Both the position numbers and the translations under genes were made by a program. The notes beneath the pieces are model-generated. The model ran no database searches and had not been told where the DNA came from. It saw nothing but the letters and a program-made list of their open reading frames with translations. A DNA stretch of 64,000 bases from Elusimicrobiota bacterium (GTDB lineage Bacteria > Elusimicrobiota > Elusimicrobia > FEN-1173), in the NCBI GenBank assembly GCA_016706425.1, contig JADJJR010000001.1, forward strand, positions 930,001 through 994,000, in the 5' to 3' direction. Of the stretch, positions 9,754-18,896 are shown piece by piece. Position 1 is the first letter of the stretch; each line of letters begins with the position of its first letter.

Positions 9754-10404
9754 ATTCGCCGGGGGTTGCCCGGCGGCAACTGGTTGCTCTTTGATTCAAA
9801 GTTTGAAAAGTCGCGGGCCTGCCCGGCCCGCACCCGGCCAGGGCCATTTTTGGACGCGCAAAAATGGCCCTGGACCCAAAAACGCGCCCCCGGGGGCCAT
9901 TCGCTCGGAATTTGTCGGCGGCCGGTTAACTCCCGGCCTCAAAGGCCCATCGGCCGGTCGGACAAAGCCGGCCGACCCGCGACCGAGCAAATTCCTCGCT
10001 CATGAGCGGCCCAGGGGGATGGGAAGGCAAAAGATCCGCCAGATAGGCCGGCGGCCGCTGCCCCGAAAACGGGGCGCTTGAGGCGCCTCGACGGGGTGGA
10101 ATGGCGAAAGAAAAGCCCATCCGCGGCCGAGCAAAATCCTCGCTCATGAGCGGCCCAGGGGGATGGGAAAGCAAAAGAACCACCGGAAAGGCCGGCGGGC
10201 GCTGCCCCGAAAACGGGGCGCTTGAGGCGCCTCGACGGGGTGGAAAGGCGAAAGAAAAGCTCATCCGCGGCCGAGCAAAATCCTCGCTCATGGGCGGCCC
10301 AGGGGGATGGGAAGGCAAAAGATCCGCCAGATAGGCCGGCGGCCGCTGCCCCGAAAACGGGGCGCTTGAAGCCCCCCAATGGGGTGGGAAAAGCTGGAAA
10401 CTAG
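9754..10404. repeat. Non-coding hairpin-rich repeat element, copy B (dnaK-dnaJ gap)
   Basis: The first ~345 bp duplicate copy A at 7436-7790, with a short insertion after the hairpin (ACCCAAAAACGCGCC). Its 3' part is expanded into a three-fold tandem array. The element fills nearly the whole 695-bp gap between dnaK and dnaJ. It contains the same perfect hairpin (9838-9873) and repeated GCCCCGAAAACGGGGC stem-loops. No gene is supported: the open frames across it exist because the 144-bp unit is a multiple of three. Confidence 0.8.
9973..10404. repeat. 144-bp tandem repeat, three units
   Basis: The anchor GCTCATGAGCGGCCCAGG (GGGC in the last unit) occurs at 9998, 10142 and 10286, a period of exactly 144 bp. 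Each unit carries a GAGCAAAATCCTCGCTCAT arm, GGCCGGCGGCCGCTGC and a GCCCCG-AAAA-CGGGGC hairpin followed by GCTTGAGGCGCC. Units differ by scattered substitutions. Copy A holds a single such unit, so the array expanded only here. Confidence 0.85.
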
Positions 10405-10422
10405 AATACCAAAGAGAGATCC

Positions 10423-11526
10423 ATGGCCTCGAAGCGCGACTATTATGAAGTTCTCGGCGTGTCGAAGAGCGCGAGCCCGGAGGAGCTGAAGCAGGCCTAC
10501 CGGAAGCTGGCGCTGCAGAACCACCCCGACCGCAACCCCGGCGACAAAGGGGCCGAAGAGCGGCTGAAGGAAATCAACGAGGCCTATGACGCGCTGTCGA
10601 ACGCGGAAAAGCGGCAGGCCTACGACCAGTTCGGCCACGCGGGACCCCAGGCCCAGGGGGCGGGCGGGTTCGGCGGGTTTTCCAGCGGCGATTTTGGGGA
10701 CGTGTTTTCCAGCGTCTTCGGGGACATGTTCGGCGGGGGCGGACGCTCGCGCCGGGGACCCCGCAAGGGCGCGGACATCCAGCACGACCACACGGTCTCC
10801 CTCACCGAGGCGTTCACGGGCACACAGACGTCCGTGCGGATCGCCCGGGCCGTCAACTGCGACAAATGCCGCGGGTCGGGCGCCAAGCCCGGCACCTCCG
10901 TTAAAACCTGCCCCGATTGCCGGGGCGCGGGCCAAGTACGGGTCACCCGGGGGTTTTTCACCCTCGCGCAAACGTGCCCCCGGTGCCAGGGCGCGGGCCA
11001 GGCCGTGGAGACCCCGTGCCCGGACTGCCGCGGCCAGGGCCGCACGCGGACCACGGAAAACGTGACGGTGCGCGTGCCCGCCGGGGTGGAGGATGGCACC
11101 GTTTTGCGCGTGACGGGCGGCGGCGAGGCGGGCGAGCGGGGCAGCACGCCCGGCGACCTGTACGTCGTCATCCACGTCCGGCCCGATTCCCGTTTTGAGC
11201 GCGACGGCGACAACCTCGTCACCGAGCGTCACGTGTCCACCCCCCTGGCGGCTCTGGGCGGCGACGTGGAAATTCCCACCCTGGAAAAACCCATCAAGAT
11301 CCACGTGCCCGCGGGCACCCAGTCGGGGGCCCTACTGCGGCTGCGCGGGTCCGGCATGCCGGCCCTGCGGGGCGGCGAGCGCGGGGATCTGTTCGTCCGC
11401 GTGATCGTCGACGTGCCCACCAAGCTCACGAAAGACCAGCGGCGGATGTTGGCCGAGCTGGGCCAATCCCTGGGCGAAACCGGGATCGCCGACGAAGGGT
11501 TTTTCAAGAAAACCTTCGGGAAATAA
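10423..11526 (+). CDS. dnaJ: Chaperone protein DnaJ (Hsp40)
   Basis: 367 residues, type I DnaJ. The J domain has the HPD motif at 34-36, which stimulates the DnaK ATPase. A Gly/Phe-rich linker covers about 73-107. The zinc domain has four CxxC pairs (C146/149, C163/166, C185/188, C199/202), and the C-terminal substrate-binding domains follow, with GDLYVVIHVRPDSRFERDGDNL and LRLRGSGMPALRGGERGDL. A purine-rich AAGAGAG precedes the ATG. It completes the hrcA-grpE-dnaK-dnaJ set, although 695 bp of repeat separates it from dnaK. Confidence 0.96.
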   Translation: MASKRDYYEVLGVSKSASPEELKQAYRKLALQNHPDRNPGDKGAEERLKEINEAYDALSNAEKRQAYDQFGHAGPQAQGAGGFGGFSSGDFGDVFSSVFGDMFGGGGRSRRGPRKGADIQHDHTVSLTEAFTGTQTSVRIARAVNCDKCRGSGAKPGTSVKTCPDCRGAGQVRVTRGFFTLAQTCPRCQGAGQAVETPCPDCRGQGRTRTTENVTVRVPAGVEDGTVLRVTGGGEAGERGSTPGDLYVVIHVRPDSRFERDGDNLVTERHVSTPLAALGGDVEIPTLEKPIKIHVPAGTQSGALLRLRGSGMPALRGGERGDLFVRVIVDVPTKLTKDQRRMLAELGQSLGETGIADEGFFKKTFGK

Positions 11527-11690
11527 GTGCCTCTCCCGGTGGTTGCTTTCATGACGAAATATCGGATTCCGAAGCCGAGCCGAAGCGAGCCGAGGCGCGC
11601 ATGTTCTCTGCGGCATGTAAGCCGAGGATCGCAAAGGCGCAGGCCGGAGGCCGGAAGGGCCCCTGGAATGACTTGCCGGGGGAGGCGCTA

Positions 11691-12434
11691 GTGCCTCACC
11701 ATTTTGTGCCGCCGGAGCAGATCAAAGCCGGGCGGTTTTGGCTTTCGCCCGACGAGGCGCGGCATGTGGCGGTGGTGTTGCGCCATAAACCGGGAGACGA
11801 GATCGGCCTCTTTGACGGGGAGGACAGGGCTTTTCGGGGCGTGCTGGAGAGCGTGAGTCCGGAGCGGGTGGAAGGGCGCGTGGTGGCCCAGGCCCCGGCG
11901 GAGCCGAAGCCCTATCGCCTGCGGCTGGCGCAGGCGTTGCCCAAGGGCGACACGTTGGAATGGATATTGGAAAAAGGCACGGAGTTGGGCGTGGACGCCT
12001 TTGCCCCTTTGACGACGGAGCGGGTGGTGGGGCGCGTGCCGGCGGACCGGCTGGAGGCGCGGCTGGAACGGTGGAAAAAGATTATGACGGCGGCGGCGCG
12101 GCAGTGCGGACGGGCCGGCCTGCCCGCCGTGGCCGCCCCGGTGGGGCTGGACCGGGCCCTCGAAGCCGTGGCCCCGGGCGACTTGGTGTTGGTGCCCTGG
12201 GAGAGCGAGGCGGGGAAGACGCTCAAAGACGCTTTGAAAGAGTGGCGGGAAAAGGGATCGACGGAGGGAAGGACGATCCATGTTATAATCGGGCCGGAAG
12301 GCGGCTTGGCCCCGCAGGAAGTGGAGCGAGCCAAGGCGCGGGGGGCCGTGCCCGTGACGTTGGGCCAACGAATTTTGCGCACAGAGACCGCGGGGATGGC
12401 TGTGGCCGCGGCGATACTTTATGAATACTCCTAA
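11691..12434 (+). CDS. rsmE: 16S rRNA m3U1498 methyltransferase RsmE
   Basis: 247 residues. SPOUT-class enzyme that methylates N3 of U1498 in 16S rRNA. The N-terminal PUA-like part (PHHFVPPEQIKAGRFWLSP, HVAVVLRHKPGD) leads to the SPOUT knot with ALPKGDTLEWILEKGTELGV, IIGPEGGLAPQEVERA and LGQRILRTETAGMAVAAAI, all family signatures. The frame is open further upstream, but GTG at 11691 is chosen: a GGGGGAGG site lies just upstream and the length then fits the family. rsmE follows dnaJ in many bacteria. Its 3' end overlaps the next gene by 14 bp. Confidence 0.93.
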   Translation: MPHHFVPPEQIKAGRFWLSPDEARHVAVVLRHKPGDEIGLFDGEDRAFRGVLESVSPERVEGRVVAQAPAEPKPYRLRLAQALPKGDTLEWILEKGTELGVDAFAPLTTERVVGRVPADRLEARLERWKKIMTAAARQCGRAGLPAVAAPVGLDRALEAVAPGDLVLVPWESEAGKTLKDALKEWREKGSTEGRTIHVIIGPEGGLAPQEVERAKARGAVPVTLGQRILRTETAGMAVAAAILYEYS

Positions 12435-12780
12435 CTTGAAATCCCCGATCCCGTGGTCGGCGTTGTCGCTCAAAGCGACGGTCGTTTCGGCCGTCTGCGT
12501 CCTCGGTTCGTTCGGGGTCGCGCTCTCGCCCGGCTGGTTGCTGGCGGCGCTGTTCTTTTTCGGCGCCGTGGCCGGGTTCTGGGGCGCGCGGCAGGCCTGG
12601 TTGGCGGGCATCATCGTCGGAATCCCCTTCACGGTCGCCCAGATCACCCGGTGGAGCGCCCTGGAACGCGCCGTCGGCACGCCGGATTATTGGATCCTCG
12701 TGCCCCTGGTGGCCGTGCCGGCCACCGGCATGGCCATCGTGGGCGCCCTGACCGGGGCGTGGGTCCGCAACACCCGGTGA
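12421..12780 (+). CDS. Small membrane protein between rsmE and mtaB
   Basis: 119 residues with about three hydrophobic segments (residues about 16-34, 38-65 and 90-112). No family is recognised. It starts with ATG inside the rsmE 3' end, and its stop overlaps the GTG start of mtaB (GTGA), so all three are probably cotranslated. The ORF is supported by this tight packing and its hydrophobic pattern. It may be an inner-membrane protein unrelated to RNA modification. Confidence 0.7.
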   Translation: MNTPNLKSPIPWSALSLKATVVSAVCVLGSFGVALSPGWLLAALFFFGAVAGFWGARQAWLAGIIVGIPFTVAQITRWSALERAVGTPDYWILVPLVAVPATGMAIVGALTGAWVRNTR

Positions 12781-13997
12781 CGTCCGCCGCGAAGGTTTAC
12801 TTCCACACCTTCGGCTGCAAGGCCAACCAGTACGACACCGAACTCCTGCGCGCCCAAATGGTCGCGGGCGGCGGCGTGGCCGTCGACGATCCCAAGGCCG
12901 CCGACCTCTGCCTTGTCAATTCCTGCTCGGTGACGGCCAAGGCGGACCAGGAGTGCCGCCAGTTCGTGCGGCGCCTGTTGCGCGAGAACGCGCGGGCCCG
13001 CATCATCGTCACGGGCTGTTACGCCACGCACGCGCCCGAGGACCTGCGCGCGCTCTCGCCCCGGGTGGAAGCCTATTCCAACGCGGAAAAGGCCGCGCTC
13101 CCGGCCTGCGTCGGGTTCGAGGCGGCGCCCGAGGTGTGGGGGCTGTCTCGGTTTACCCACCGCGCGCGCGCCTTCGTTAAAATCCAAGACGGCTGCAAGG
13201 CCCCCTGCCGCTACTGCATCATTCCCCAAACCCGCCCCACGTATTGGTCGAAACCCGTCGAACAGGTCGTCGAGGAAGTCCGGCGGTTGGTGGAGGGGGG
13301 GCACGGCGAAATCGTTTTCACGGGCATCCGCCTGGGGCTCTACCGCGGGAGAAGCGAATCCGGGCGGTCGGCGGATCTCACGGGACTTTTGCGGCGACTG
13401 GCGGATTTGCCGGGCCGGTTCCGAATCCGCCTTTCATCGCTGGAAGTCACCGAAACGCCGGACCGGCTCATCGCCCTGGCGGCGGAGACCGACCGCGTCT
13501 GTCCCCATTTTCACATCCCGCTCCAGTCCGCCTCGGACCGCGTGCTGGCGGACATGGGCCGGTGGTACCGTTACGCCGATTACCGCGACCGGGTGCGGGC
13601 CATCCGCGAACGACTGCCCCACGCGGCGATCACGGCGGACGTGCTCACGGGTTTCCCGACCGAGGACGAGGCGGCCTACGACGAAACCTTCCGACGGATT
13701 GAGGGGATGGCCCTGTCCGGTCTGCACGCCTTCCCGTATTCGCCGCGGCCGGGGACGACGGCCGCCGGATTAAAACCTTGGCCCGCCGCCGTCCTAAAAG
13801 AGCGCACGCGGCGGCTGGTGGATCTGTCGGAGAAGTTGAAGGCGGATTTTCGGGCGCGGTTCGTCGGCACCGAACGGACCGCCCTGGCCGAAGACGACGG
13901 CCGGGGTTGGACGGACAATTACATCCGCGTGCGGGTGCCGGCGGGGGCGATGGAGGGGCTGGTGAAAGCGCGGGTGGGGGACACGGAAGACGCTTAA
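12777..13997 (+). CDS. mtaB: tRNA t6A37 methylthiotransferase MtaB
   Basis: 406 residues. Radical-SAM methylthiotransferase that converts t6A37 to ms2t6A in ANN-decoding tRNAs. The N-terminal UPF0004 domain supplies C14, C50 and C81 for one [4Fe-4S] cluster (HTFGCKANQYD, LVNSCSV, VTGCYA). The radical-SAM motif is C140-KAP-C144-RY-C147. A TRAM-like RNA-binding tail closes the protein (NYIRVRVPAGAMEGLV). The chosen GTG at 12777 overlaps the previous stop, and the conserved region starts only about seven residues later; the upstream extension in this frame lies inside the membrane-protein gene. MtaB is favoured over MiaB or RimO by the HTFGCKANQ and CKAPCRYC versions. Confidence 0.9.
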   Translation: MTSAAKVYFHTFGCKANQYDTELLRAQMVAGGGVAVDDPKAADLCLVNSCSVTAKADQECRQFVRRLLRENARARIIVTGCYATHAPEDLRALSPRVEAYSNAEKAALPACVGFEAAPEVWGLSRFTHRARAFVKIQDGCKAPCRYCIIPQTRPTYWSKPVEQVVEEVRRLVEGGHGEIVFTGIRLGLYRGRSESGRSADLTGLLRRLADLPGRFRIRLSSLEVTETPDRLIALAAETDRVCPHFHIPLQSASDRVLADMGRWYRYADYRDRVRAIRERLPHAAITADVLTGFPTEDEAAYDETFRRIEGMALSGLHAFPYSPRPGTTAAGLKPWPAAVLKERTRRLVDLSEKLKADFRARFVGTERTALAEDDGRGWTDNYIRVRVPAGAMEGLVKARVGDTEDA

Positions 13998-14026
13998 CAA
14001 AACAGCGTCGGAAAGGAGTTCTTACC

Positions 14027-14503
14027 CTAAAATGTGCTCCAAGTGACGCCCCGACTGTTGGTGTGTGTGCAATTGATGTAGATGCGGGGTAGAGCGTTGG
14101 AGGAGCCACCTAAGGAATTCCAGGTGTAGGCCCAGCCGGAGTTCCACAACCCGTCGACGAGCGCCGTGGAAACACCGTTCCCCTCCATGTGGTCGCTGAC
14201 GGTGGGGTGTTTGAGCGGGGGGATTTGGTCGATGTATCTCGGCACGAGATAATTGAAATTGTGATTGACTGTGACGTACCAGGAAAAAACGTTTTCGATT
14301 TCGGGGTTGTCGGCGTAATAGATCAGCGCCGCCGAGCGGACCGAGGCCAGTTTTCCAAGCACGGCCGCTTCTTTGGCTTTGATAATCATGTCCGCGAATT
14401 TGGGGATGGCGATGGCCGCCAACAGAGAAATGATGGCCACCACGAGCATGAGCTCGATGAGCGTGAAGCCTTTTTTCGAACGATGGCCGGGTAAGGGCCT
14501 CAT
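14027..14503 (-). CDS. Type IV pilin-like / pseudopilin protein
   Basis: 158 residues. A 12-residue leader (MRPLPGHRSKKG) precedes a class III signal, G|FTLIELMLVVAIISLLAAIAIPKFADM, with Glu at mature position 5, cut by prepilin peptidase. The hydrophobic helix is followed by a small globular domain (KEAAVLGKLASVRSAALIYYADN, then RYIDQIPPLKHP and WNSGWAYTWNS). Such pilins are assembled by type IV pilus or type II secretion machinery; none is encoded here, so this is an orphan. It is convergent with mtaB, 29 bp apart. Short orphan pilins of this form are frequent in Elusimicrobiota. The exact role is unknown. Confidence 0.9.
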   Translation of the reverse strand: MRPLPGHRSKKGFTLIELMLVVAIISLLAAIAIPKFADMIIKAKEAAVLGKLASVRSAALIYYADNPEIENVFSWYVTVNHNFNYLVPRYIDQIPPLKHPTVSDHMEGNGVSTALVDGLWNSGWAYTWNSLGGSSNALPRIYINCTHTNSRGVTWSTF

Positions 14504-14710
14504 ACTTTAAGTTTATCCCCAGATGGGGGGGGGCGCCACCCCGGCCCCGGCTGCCTATGTTGCGAGTCTCCTGAAAGCAGCCAAAAAGGGGCCGGCCGGT
14601 GACCGACCACGAACGCCCGAAGGCCCCCCCCGAAGACTTCTTGGGCGTGTCCTCCCGACGCGTCATTGCCCCCGCATTGACAGGACGGGGTTCCCCTGGT
14701 AAATAAACCC

Positions 14711-15649
14711 ATGACGGATTCGCTCGGCCAGGCCGCCCCGGGACCGGGGTGGATTTCCATTCTCAAAACATCGATAGACATGTTTCGGACAAACCCGGGC
14801 ATGCCCTGGCTGTGGGCCTTGGAAACCTGGGGCCGACGGGTGGTGGAGCGGGAACCCGAGCCGGAAACCGTCATGGAAAGCGCGGAGTCGTTGGCGGCCT
14901 TCGAGCGGCAGGCCGAGGGCCAAGGCCAGTTGCGGGCCATTCACCATTTCAACACGCGGCTGGCGTCGCAGGCGATCGCGGGGTGTCGGCGGGTGATCGA
15001 CTTGGGGTGCGGGCCGGGGGTGCTGTTGGGCCGGATTGCGGCGTGGAACCCGGGGACGGAATTTGTGGGGGTGGACCTGTCGGAGGGCATGCTCGCCCTG
15101 GCGAACCAAAGGGCGGGGCGGCCCGCGAACGTGCGCTTTGAGCGGGGGGACATGACCCGGTTGGACGGGTTTGCCGATGGGTCGGTGGACGGGGTGATCA
15201 GCAGCGTGGCGCTGCACCATCTGCCCGACGCCGCCGCCTTGGACCGTTGCTTTGAATCGTTGGCGCGGGTGTTGCGGCCGGGCGGGGCGGTGTGCCTGGT
15301 GGACTTGGGGCGACTCAAAACCACTCGAGCCATGGCCGCCATGGCGCGCACCGTCGGGCGGGAGGCGGGGGAGATCTTCATCAAAGATTACGAAACAAGC
15401 TTGAGGGCGGCGTTTCGTCGGGAGGAGATGGCGCCGGGGGTGGAGCGCCATTTGCCGAAGGCGCGGTTGTGGTCGGCGGCGGGGTTCCCGGTGACGCACG
15501 TGGTCGCCACCGGGTTAAAGCCCTTGGCCGGGGCCGCCGAGGGATTTCGACGGGCCGATTACACAACCTTGAACGAGAAGTCCCGGGCGGCGTTGGCCGT
15601 GATCGAAGGACTGATGGCCCGGGGCGGTTTGACCCTTCCCGAAGCGTAA
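14711..15649 (+). CDS. Class I SAM-dependent methyltransferase
   Basis: 312 residues. A Rossmann methyltransferase domain of the Methyltransf_11/25 type follows about 90 N-terminal residues of unclear role. Motif I is VIDLGCGPGVLLG, the acidic end of strand 2 is FVGVDLSEGML, and later motifs are FERGDMTRLDGFADGSVDGVISSVALHHL and VLRPGGAVCLVDLG. The substrate cannot be told from sequence. No good Shine-Dalgarno lies before ATG 14711, so the true start could be a little further in. It is convergent with a second methyltransferase 20 bp downstream, and both lie next to an E1-nitroreductase/acyltransferase pair, which suggests but does not prove a shared pathway. Confidence 0.85.
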   Translation: MTDSLGQAAPGPGWISILKTSIDMFRTNPGMPWLWALETWGRRVVEREPEPETVMESAESLAAFERQAEGQGQLRAIHHFNTRLASQAIAGCRRVIDLGCGPGVLLGRIAAWNPGTEFVGVDLSEGMLALANQRAGRPANVRFERGDMTRLDGFADGSVDGVISSVALHHLPDAAALDRCFESLARVLRPGGAVCLVDLGRLKTTRAMAAMARTVGREAGEIFIKDYETSLRAAFRREEMAPGVERHLPKARLWSAAGFPVTHVVATGLKPLAGAAEGFRRADYTTLNEKSRAALAVIEGLMARGGLTLPEA

Positions 15650-15669
15650 ATCAATCCGTCTTCTTGTCT

Positions 15670-16737
15670 TTAAATTTTTCGTCCCACCAGAACGCCGTGC
15701 TCGAAGGGCAGGGGGATGACACGGCCCCGCAAGGAAAATCCGGCGGTTTTTAACCAAGCCGCGTAGTCCGTTCGCGGGTAGACCATGCCTTGACCTGTGG
15801 CGATGGCTTGGAAATAGGGCGAGCCCAGGGCCGTCAACAAACAATCCGTTTCTTCCCCCAGGGCCATGGTGTTGAACACCAGGACCTCGCCGCCGGACGG
15901 CAGGGCGGCGTGGGCGCGCTTGAGAAGCCGGATCCCCTTTTCGGGGGACCAGATGGAAAAAATGTGCGCGAAGAGAACGGCGTCGGTGCCGGGGGGGAAG
16001 GGCGTTTTGAACAGGTCCCCCGGCCAGGCGCTCACCCGCCCGGCCAGGCCGGCCGCGGCGGCGTTCCGCCTCACCATGCGGCAGACGGAGGGGGATTCGA
16101 ACACCGTCAGGCGCAGGCGCGGGTGCGCCCGGGCGATGGCGATGGCGTTGGTCCCGTCGCCCCCGCCGGCGTCGACCAGGTGGCGGGTGTGGCTGAAATC
16201 GATGGCGCCGATCAGGTCTTTGTTCGCCTGGCGGGAGAGGCCGCTCATGGCGGTCTCGAAAACTTTTTCCAGGGCGGGGTGGGCGGTGAGCCTTTCGTAA
16301 AGCGTTTTCCCCGGGCCGGGGAAGCGGGCGAGACCGATGTTGGTGTTCTTTTTTAAAGACGCGACGAAATCGGTGAGGCCGGGGTAGACGATGTGGGCTT
16401 GCCAGCCCAGGATGGGCACCGCGCTGCGCGGCGCGGTGGAAACCAAAATGCGGTCGGCCAGGGGCGCGTTGGAAAAGCGGGGCCCCTTCTTGATCAGAAT
16501 GCCGAGGGCCGTCAGCCCGACCACCAGCACGCGGGCCGGTTGGGCCGCGAGGCCCAGGGCGGCGGCGATTTTGGGGAGAGGCAGACGCGGGCGGCGGTGG
16601 AGAAGATCGAACACCCCGAGGGAAACCCCCGCCCACATCAATTGAAAGGCGCTGTGCCCCTGGGCGATCAGGGAAAAACTGTCGAAATCGAAATCCCGTC
16701 GGGGACGGGGGGCCGCGGGCGAAAGACGCTGTGGCAT
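15670..16737 (-). CDS. O-methyltransferase (family 2, dimerisation plus SAM domain)
   Basis: 355 residues. The layout matches small-molecule O-methyltransferases such as hydroxyneurosporene- and polyketide-type enzymes: an N-terminal winged-helix dimerisation domain (MWAGVSLGVFDLLH, LPKIAAALGL), then the SAM domain with HLVDAGGGDGTNAIAIA, LTVFESPSV, AWPGDLFKTPFPPGTDAVLFAHI and the SIWSPEKGIRLLKRAHAALPSGG segment. ATG at 16737 is chosen because GGAG lies five bases upstream; a TTG twelve codons earlier is less likely. It is divergent from the ThiF-nitroreductase gene, sharing a 134-bp intergenic region that may hold promoters for both. Confidence 0.85.
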   Translation of the reverse strand: MPQRLSPAAPRPRRDFDFDSFSLIAQGHSAFQLMWAGVSLGVFDLLHRRPRLPLPKIAAALGLAAQPARVLVVGLTALGILIKKGPRFSNAPLADRILVSTAPRSAVPILGWQAHIVYPGLTDFVASLKKNTNIGLARFPGPGKTLYERLTAHPALEKVFETAMSGLSRQANKDLIGAIDFSHTRHLVDAGGGDGTNAIAIARAHPRLRLTVFESPSVCRMVRRNAAAAGLAGRVSAWPGDLFKTPFPPGTDAVLFAHIFSIWSPEKGIRLLKRAHAALPSGGEVLVFNTMALGEETDCLLTALGSPYFQAIATGQGMVYPRTDYAAWLKTAGFSLRGRVIPLPFEHGVLVGRKI

Positions 16738-16871
16738 GGGCGCTCCAAATCCAAATAGAGTGTGCGAACCCAAGGATAACGCCCCAACGGGGCGGTGTCA
16801 ACCGCGGGGCGCGGGTGGAAAAACGCGTGCCCCGGGGGTATGCTTACCGGGCTAAAGAAAGCGAGGACGCC

Positions 16872-18896
16872 ATGGATCCCCATAATATCGAATGGTCGGA
16901 CACCCTTAAAAAATGGGGTTTGACCCCCGAGAACTACGTTTTGAAAGCGTTGCCGAGAAATCTGGGCGTGCTTTCGCGGAACGACCAGGCCCGGCTGGCC
17001 CGGCGGCGCGTGGCCATCGCCGGCATGGGCGGGGTGGGCGGGTTGCACCTCATCACCTTGGCGCGGGCGGGCGTGGGGGCCTTCCATATTTCCGATTTCG
17101 ATCGATTCGAGCCGGCCAACTTCAACCGCCAATACGGCGCGCGGATCCCGACCCTGGGCCGACCCAAAACCGACGTGTTGCGGGCCGACGCGTTGGCGGT
17201 GAACCCGTTCCTCGACATCCGGTCTTTCGATCGGGGCATCAACGCGGAGAACGTGGACGCTTTTTTGGACGGCGTGGATTTGTTTTTGGACGGGTTGGAT
17301 TTCTTCGTACCGGAAGTGCGGCGGCTGGTGTACGGCCGGGCGCGGGAAAAGGGAATCCCCGTCGTCACGGCGGGGCCCATCGGGTTCGGCACGGTGGCGT
17401 TGGTGTTCGATCCCCGGGGCATGAGTTTCGACGAATATTTCGACATGCACGACGGGATGGACCCCTTTGAACAGATGTTGCGCTTTTACATCGGGTTGCT
17501 GCCGAAATATTGGCTGACCGCCTACACGGTGCGGCGGTTTGGCGTGGACCTGGCCAATAAGTCGGGGCCATCGACCCCCATGGGGTGTTTGTTGGCGTCG
17601 GCCTTGGCGGCCACCGAGATCGTTCGGATTTTGACGGGGCGGCCCGGCCTGAAGCCGGCGCCCTGGTGCCTCCAATTCGACCCCTATGTCCGGGGCATGA
17701 TTTTGAGGCGGCTGCGCTGGGGGAATCGGGGGCCCCTCCAGCGGTTGAAACTTTGGGTGGCACGGAAAAAACTGCGCGGGGCGAAGCCGCTTTTCCGCTC
17801 GGCCCCGGCCGCGCCCGCCTGGAACGGCGAGGGCGCGGTGCCTCCGCCGGTGATGGAACATATATTGAATGCGGGACTCCAGGCTCCCTCCGGCGACAAT
17901 ATCCAACCTTGGGCGATGAGCGTCCGGGAGGGGGGGGTGGAGATCGCGGTCAAACAAAATTCGGACCCCTCTTTTTTCAATTTTGAGGAACGCGCGGCCT
18001 TGATTTCGCTCGGCGCCGTGTCGGAAAACATCCGCGTGGCGGCGTCCGTTTACGGGTTGGCGACCCGTCTCGAGCCTCCGGTGGATGTGTCCCGGCCCGC
18101 GCGGATTTTCTTCGAACAAAGGCGCGTGGCCGAAGACCCGCTTGCCTCGATCCTGTGGGAGAGGGAAACGAACCGGCGCCCGCACGGCAAGACGCCGCTG
18201 GACCCGGAAGACCTGTCCGCCATGGTCGACGCCGCGGCGGCGCGGGGGGCGCGGTTGCGGTGGAGCGTGGAGCGGAAGGAAATCGCCACGTTGGCCGATA
18301 TGGCCTATTGGGCCGACCGCGCCCGGGTGCTCCTTCGCGAATGCCATGAAACCTTGTACAAGGCCTTCCGTTCCAACATCGACGACGCCCGCCGCTCGGG
18401 CGACGGTTTTTCCTACGGGAATTTGCTCGTTCGTTGGGATCAAAAACTGTTTTTGAAAGCCACGCGACCGTGGTCGGTCATGCGGGCGTTGAACGCCCTC
18501 GGCGCCGGGAATGTTGTGGCGAACGCCTCGCGGGATTCCATGGCCGCCTCCGCGGCGGTGGGCCTCTTGACGGTTCCAGACGAAACGGTGGCTTCGGTGT
18601 TTCGCGGGGGGGAGGCTTTCGAACGGGTGTGGTTGACGGCGGCTCTTTCGGGGCTGGCCTTCCAACCCATGGCCAGCTTGCCGTTCTTTTGGGCCCGGTG
18701 GAAATCCTTGGGGGAAGAGGCGTTTCCGCCGGAGGCCCGGGGGCACGTGGCGCGGGCCATGGAAAAGTTACGCGCGGTTTTTCCAGGGGAGGATTTTGAC
18801 CGCGGGGGGTTGGTGATGCTCTTTCGGGTCGGCCACGCGCCGGGCCTGCCGGAGGGCACGTTCCGACGCCCCCTCCCCACGTTCCTCAACGCATGA
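16872..18896 (+). CDS. E1/ThiF adenylyltransferase-nitroreductase fusion (MoeY/Rv1355c-like)
   Basis: 674 residues. The N-terminal half is a ThiF/MoeB/E1-type domain: nucleotide loop GMGGVGG (51-57), then DFDRFEPANFNRQYG, VDLFLDGLDFF and TPMGCLLASALAATEIVRILTG. E1-like enzymes adenylate a C-terminal carboxylate or small acid with ATP. The zinc CxxC pairs of MoeB/ThiF are not seen. The C-terminal half, from about residue 320, is an FMN nitroreductase-like domain (ILNAGLQAPSGDNIQPWAM). The same fusion is known from mycobacterial Rv1355c (named MoeY). ATG 16872 has GAGG upstream. The stop overlaps the acyltransferase start (ATGA), so the two are coupled. A role in activating and oxidising a small molecule or peptide is inferred. 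Confidence 0.85.
   Translation: MDPHNIEWSDTLKKWGLTPENYVLKALPRNLGVLSRNDQARLARRRVAIAGMGGVGGLHLITLARAGVGAFHISDFDRFEPANFNRQYGARIPTLGRPKTDVLRADALAVNPFLDIRSFDRGINAENVDAFLDGVDLFLDGLDFFVPEVRRLVYGRAREKGIPVVTAGPIGFGTVALVFDPRGMSFDEYFDMHDGMDPFEQMLRFYIGLLPKYWLTAYTVRRFGVDLANKSGPSTPMGCLLASALAATEIVRILTGRPGLKPAPWCLQFDPYVRGMILRRLRWGNRGPLQRLKLWVARKKLRGAKPLFRSAPAAPAWNGEGAVPPPVMEHILNAGLQAPSGDNIQPWAMSVREGGVEIAVKQNSDPSFFNFEERAALISLGAVSENIRVAASVYGLATRLEPPVDVSRPARIFFEQRRVAEDPLASILWERETNRRPHGKTPLDPEDLSAMVDAAAARGARLRWSVERKEIATLADMAYWADRARVLLRECHETLYKAFRSNIDDARRSGDGFSYGNLLVRWDQKLFLKATRPWSVMRALNALGAGNVVANASRDSMAASAAVGLLTVPDETVASVFRGGEAFERVWLTAALSGLAFQPMASLPFFWARWKSLGEEAFPPEARGHVARAMEKLRAVFPGEDFDRGGLVMLFRVGHAPGLPEGTFRRPLPTFLNA

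Noticed and set aside
9939..10379. Minus-strand open frame with three 48-residue repeats between dnaK and dnaJ
   Set aside because: The 144-bp DNA repeat is a multiple of three, so any open frame through one unit continues through all. The product has no recognisable features and the same sequence occurs as non-coding DNA before dnaK.
9973..10404. Possible CRISPR array
   Set aside because: Units are 144 bp, contiguous and diverged, with no short repeat/unique spacer alternation and no cas genes. The 279-bp array at 41.3-42.9 kb is coding tandem repeat and was rejected for the same reason.
12453..12776. Upstream extension of mtaB in the same frame
   Set aside because: The extension is an antisense-like Arg/Gly-rich product of the overlapping membrane-protein gene; GTG 12777 begins just before the conserved HTFGCKANQ.
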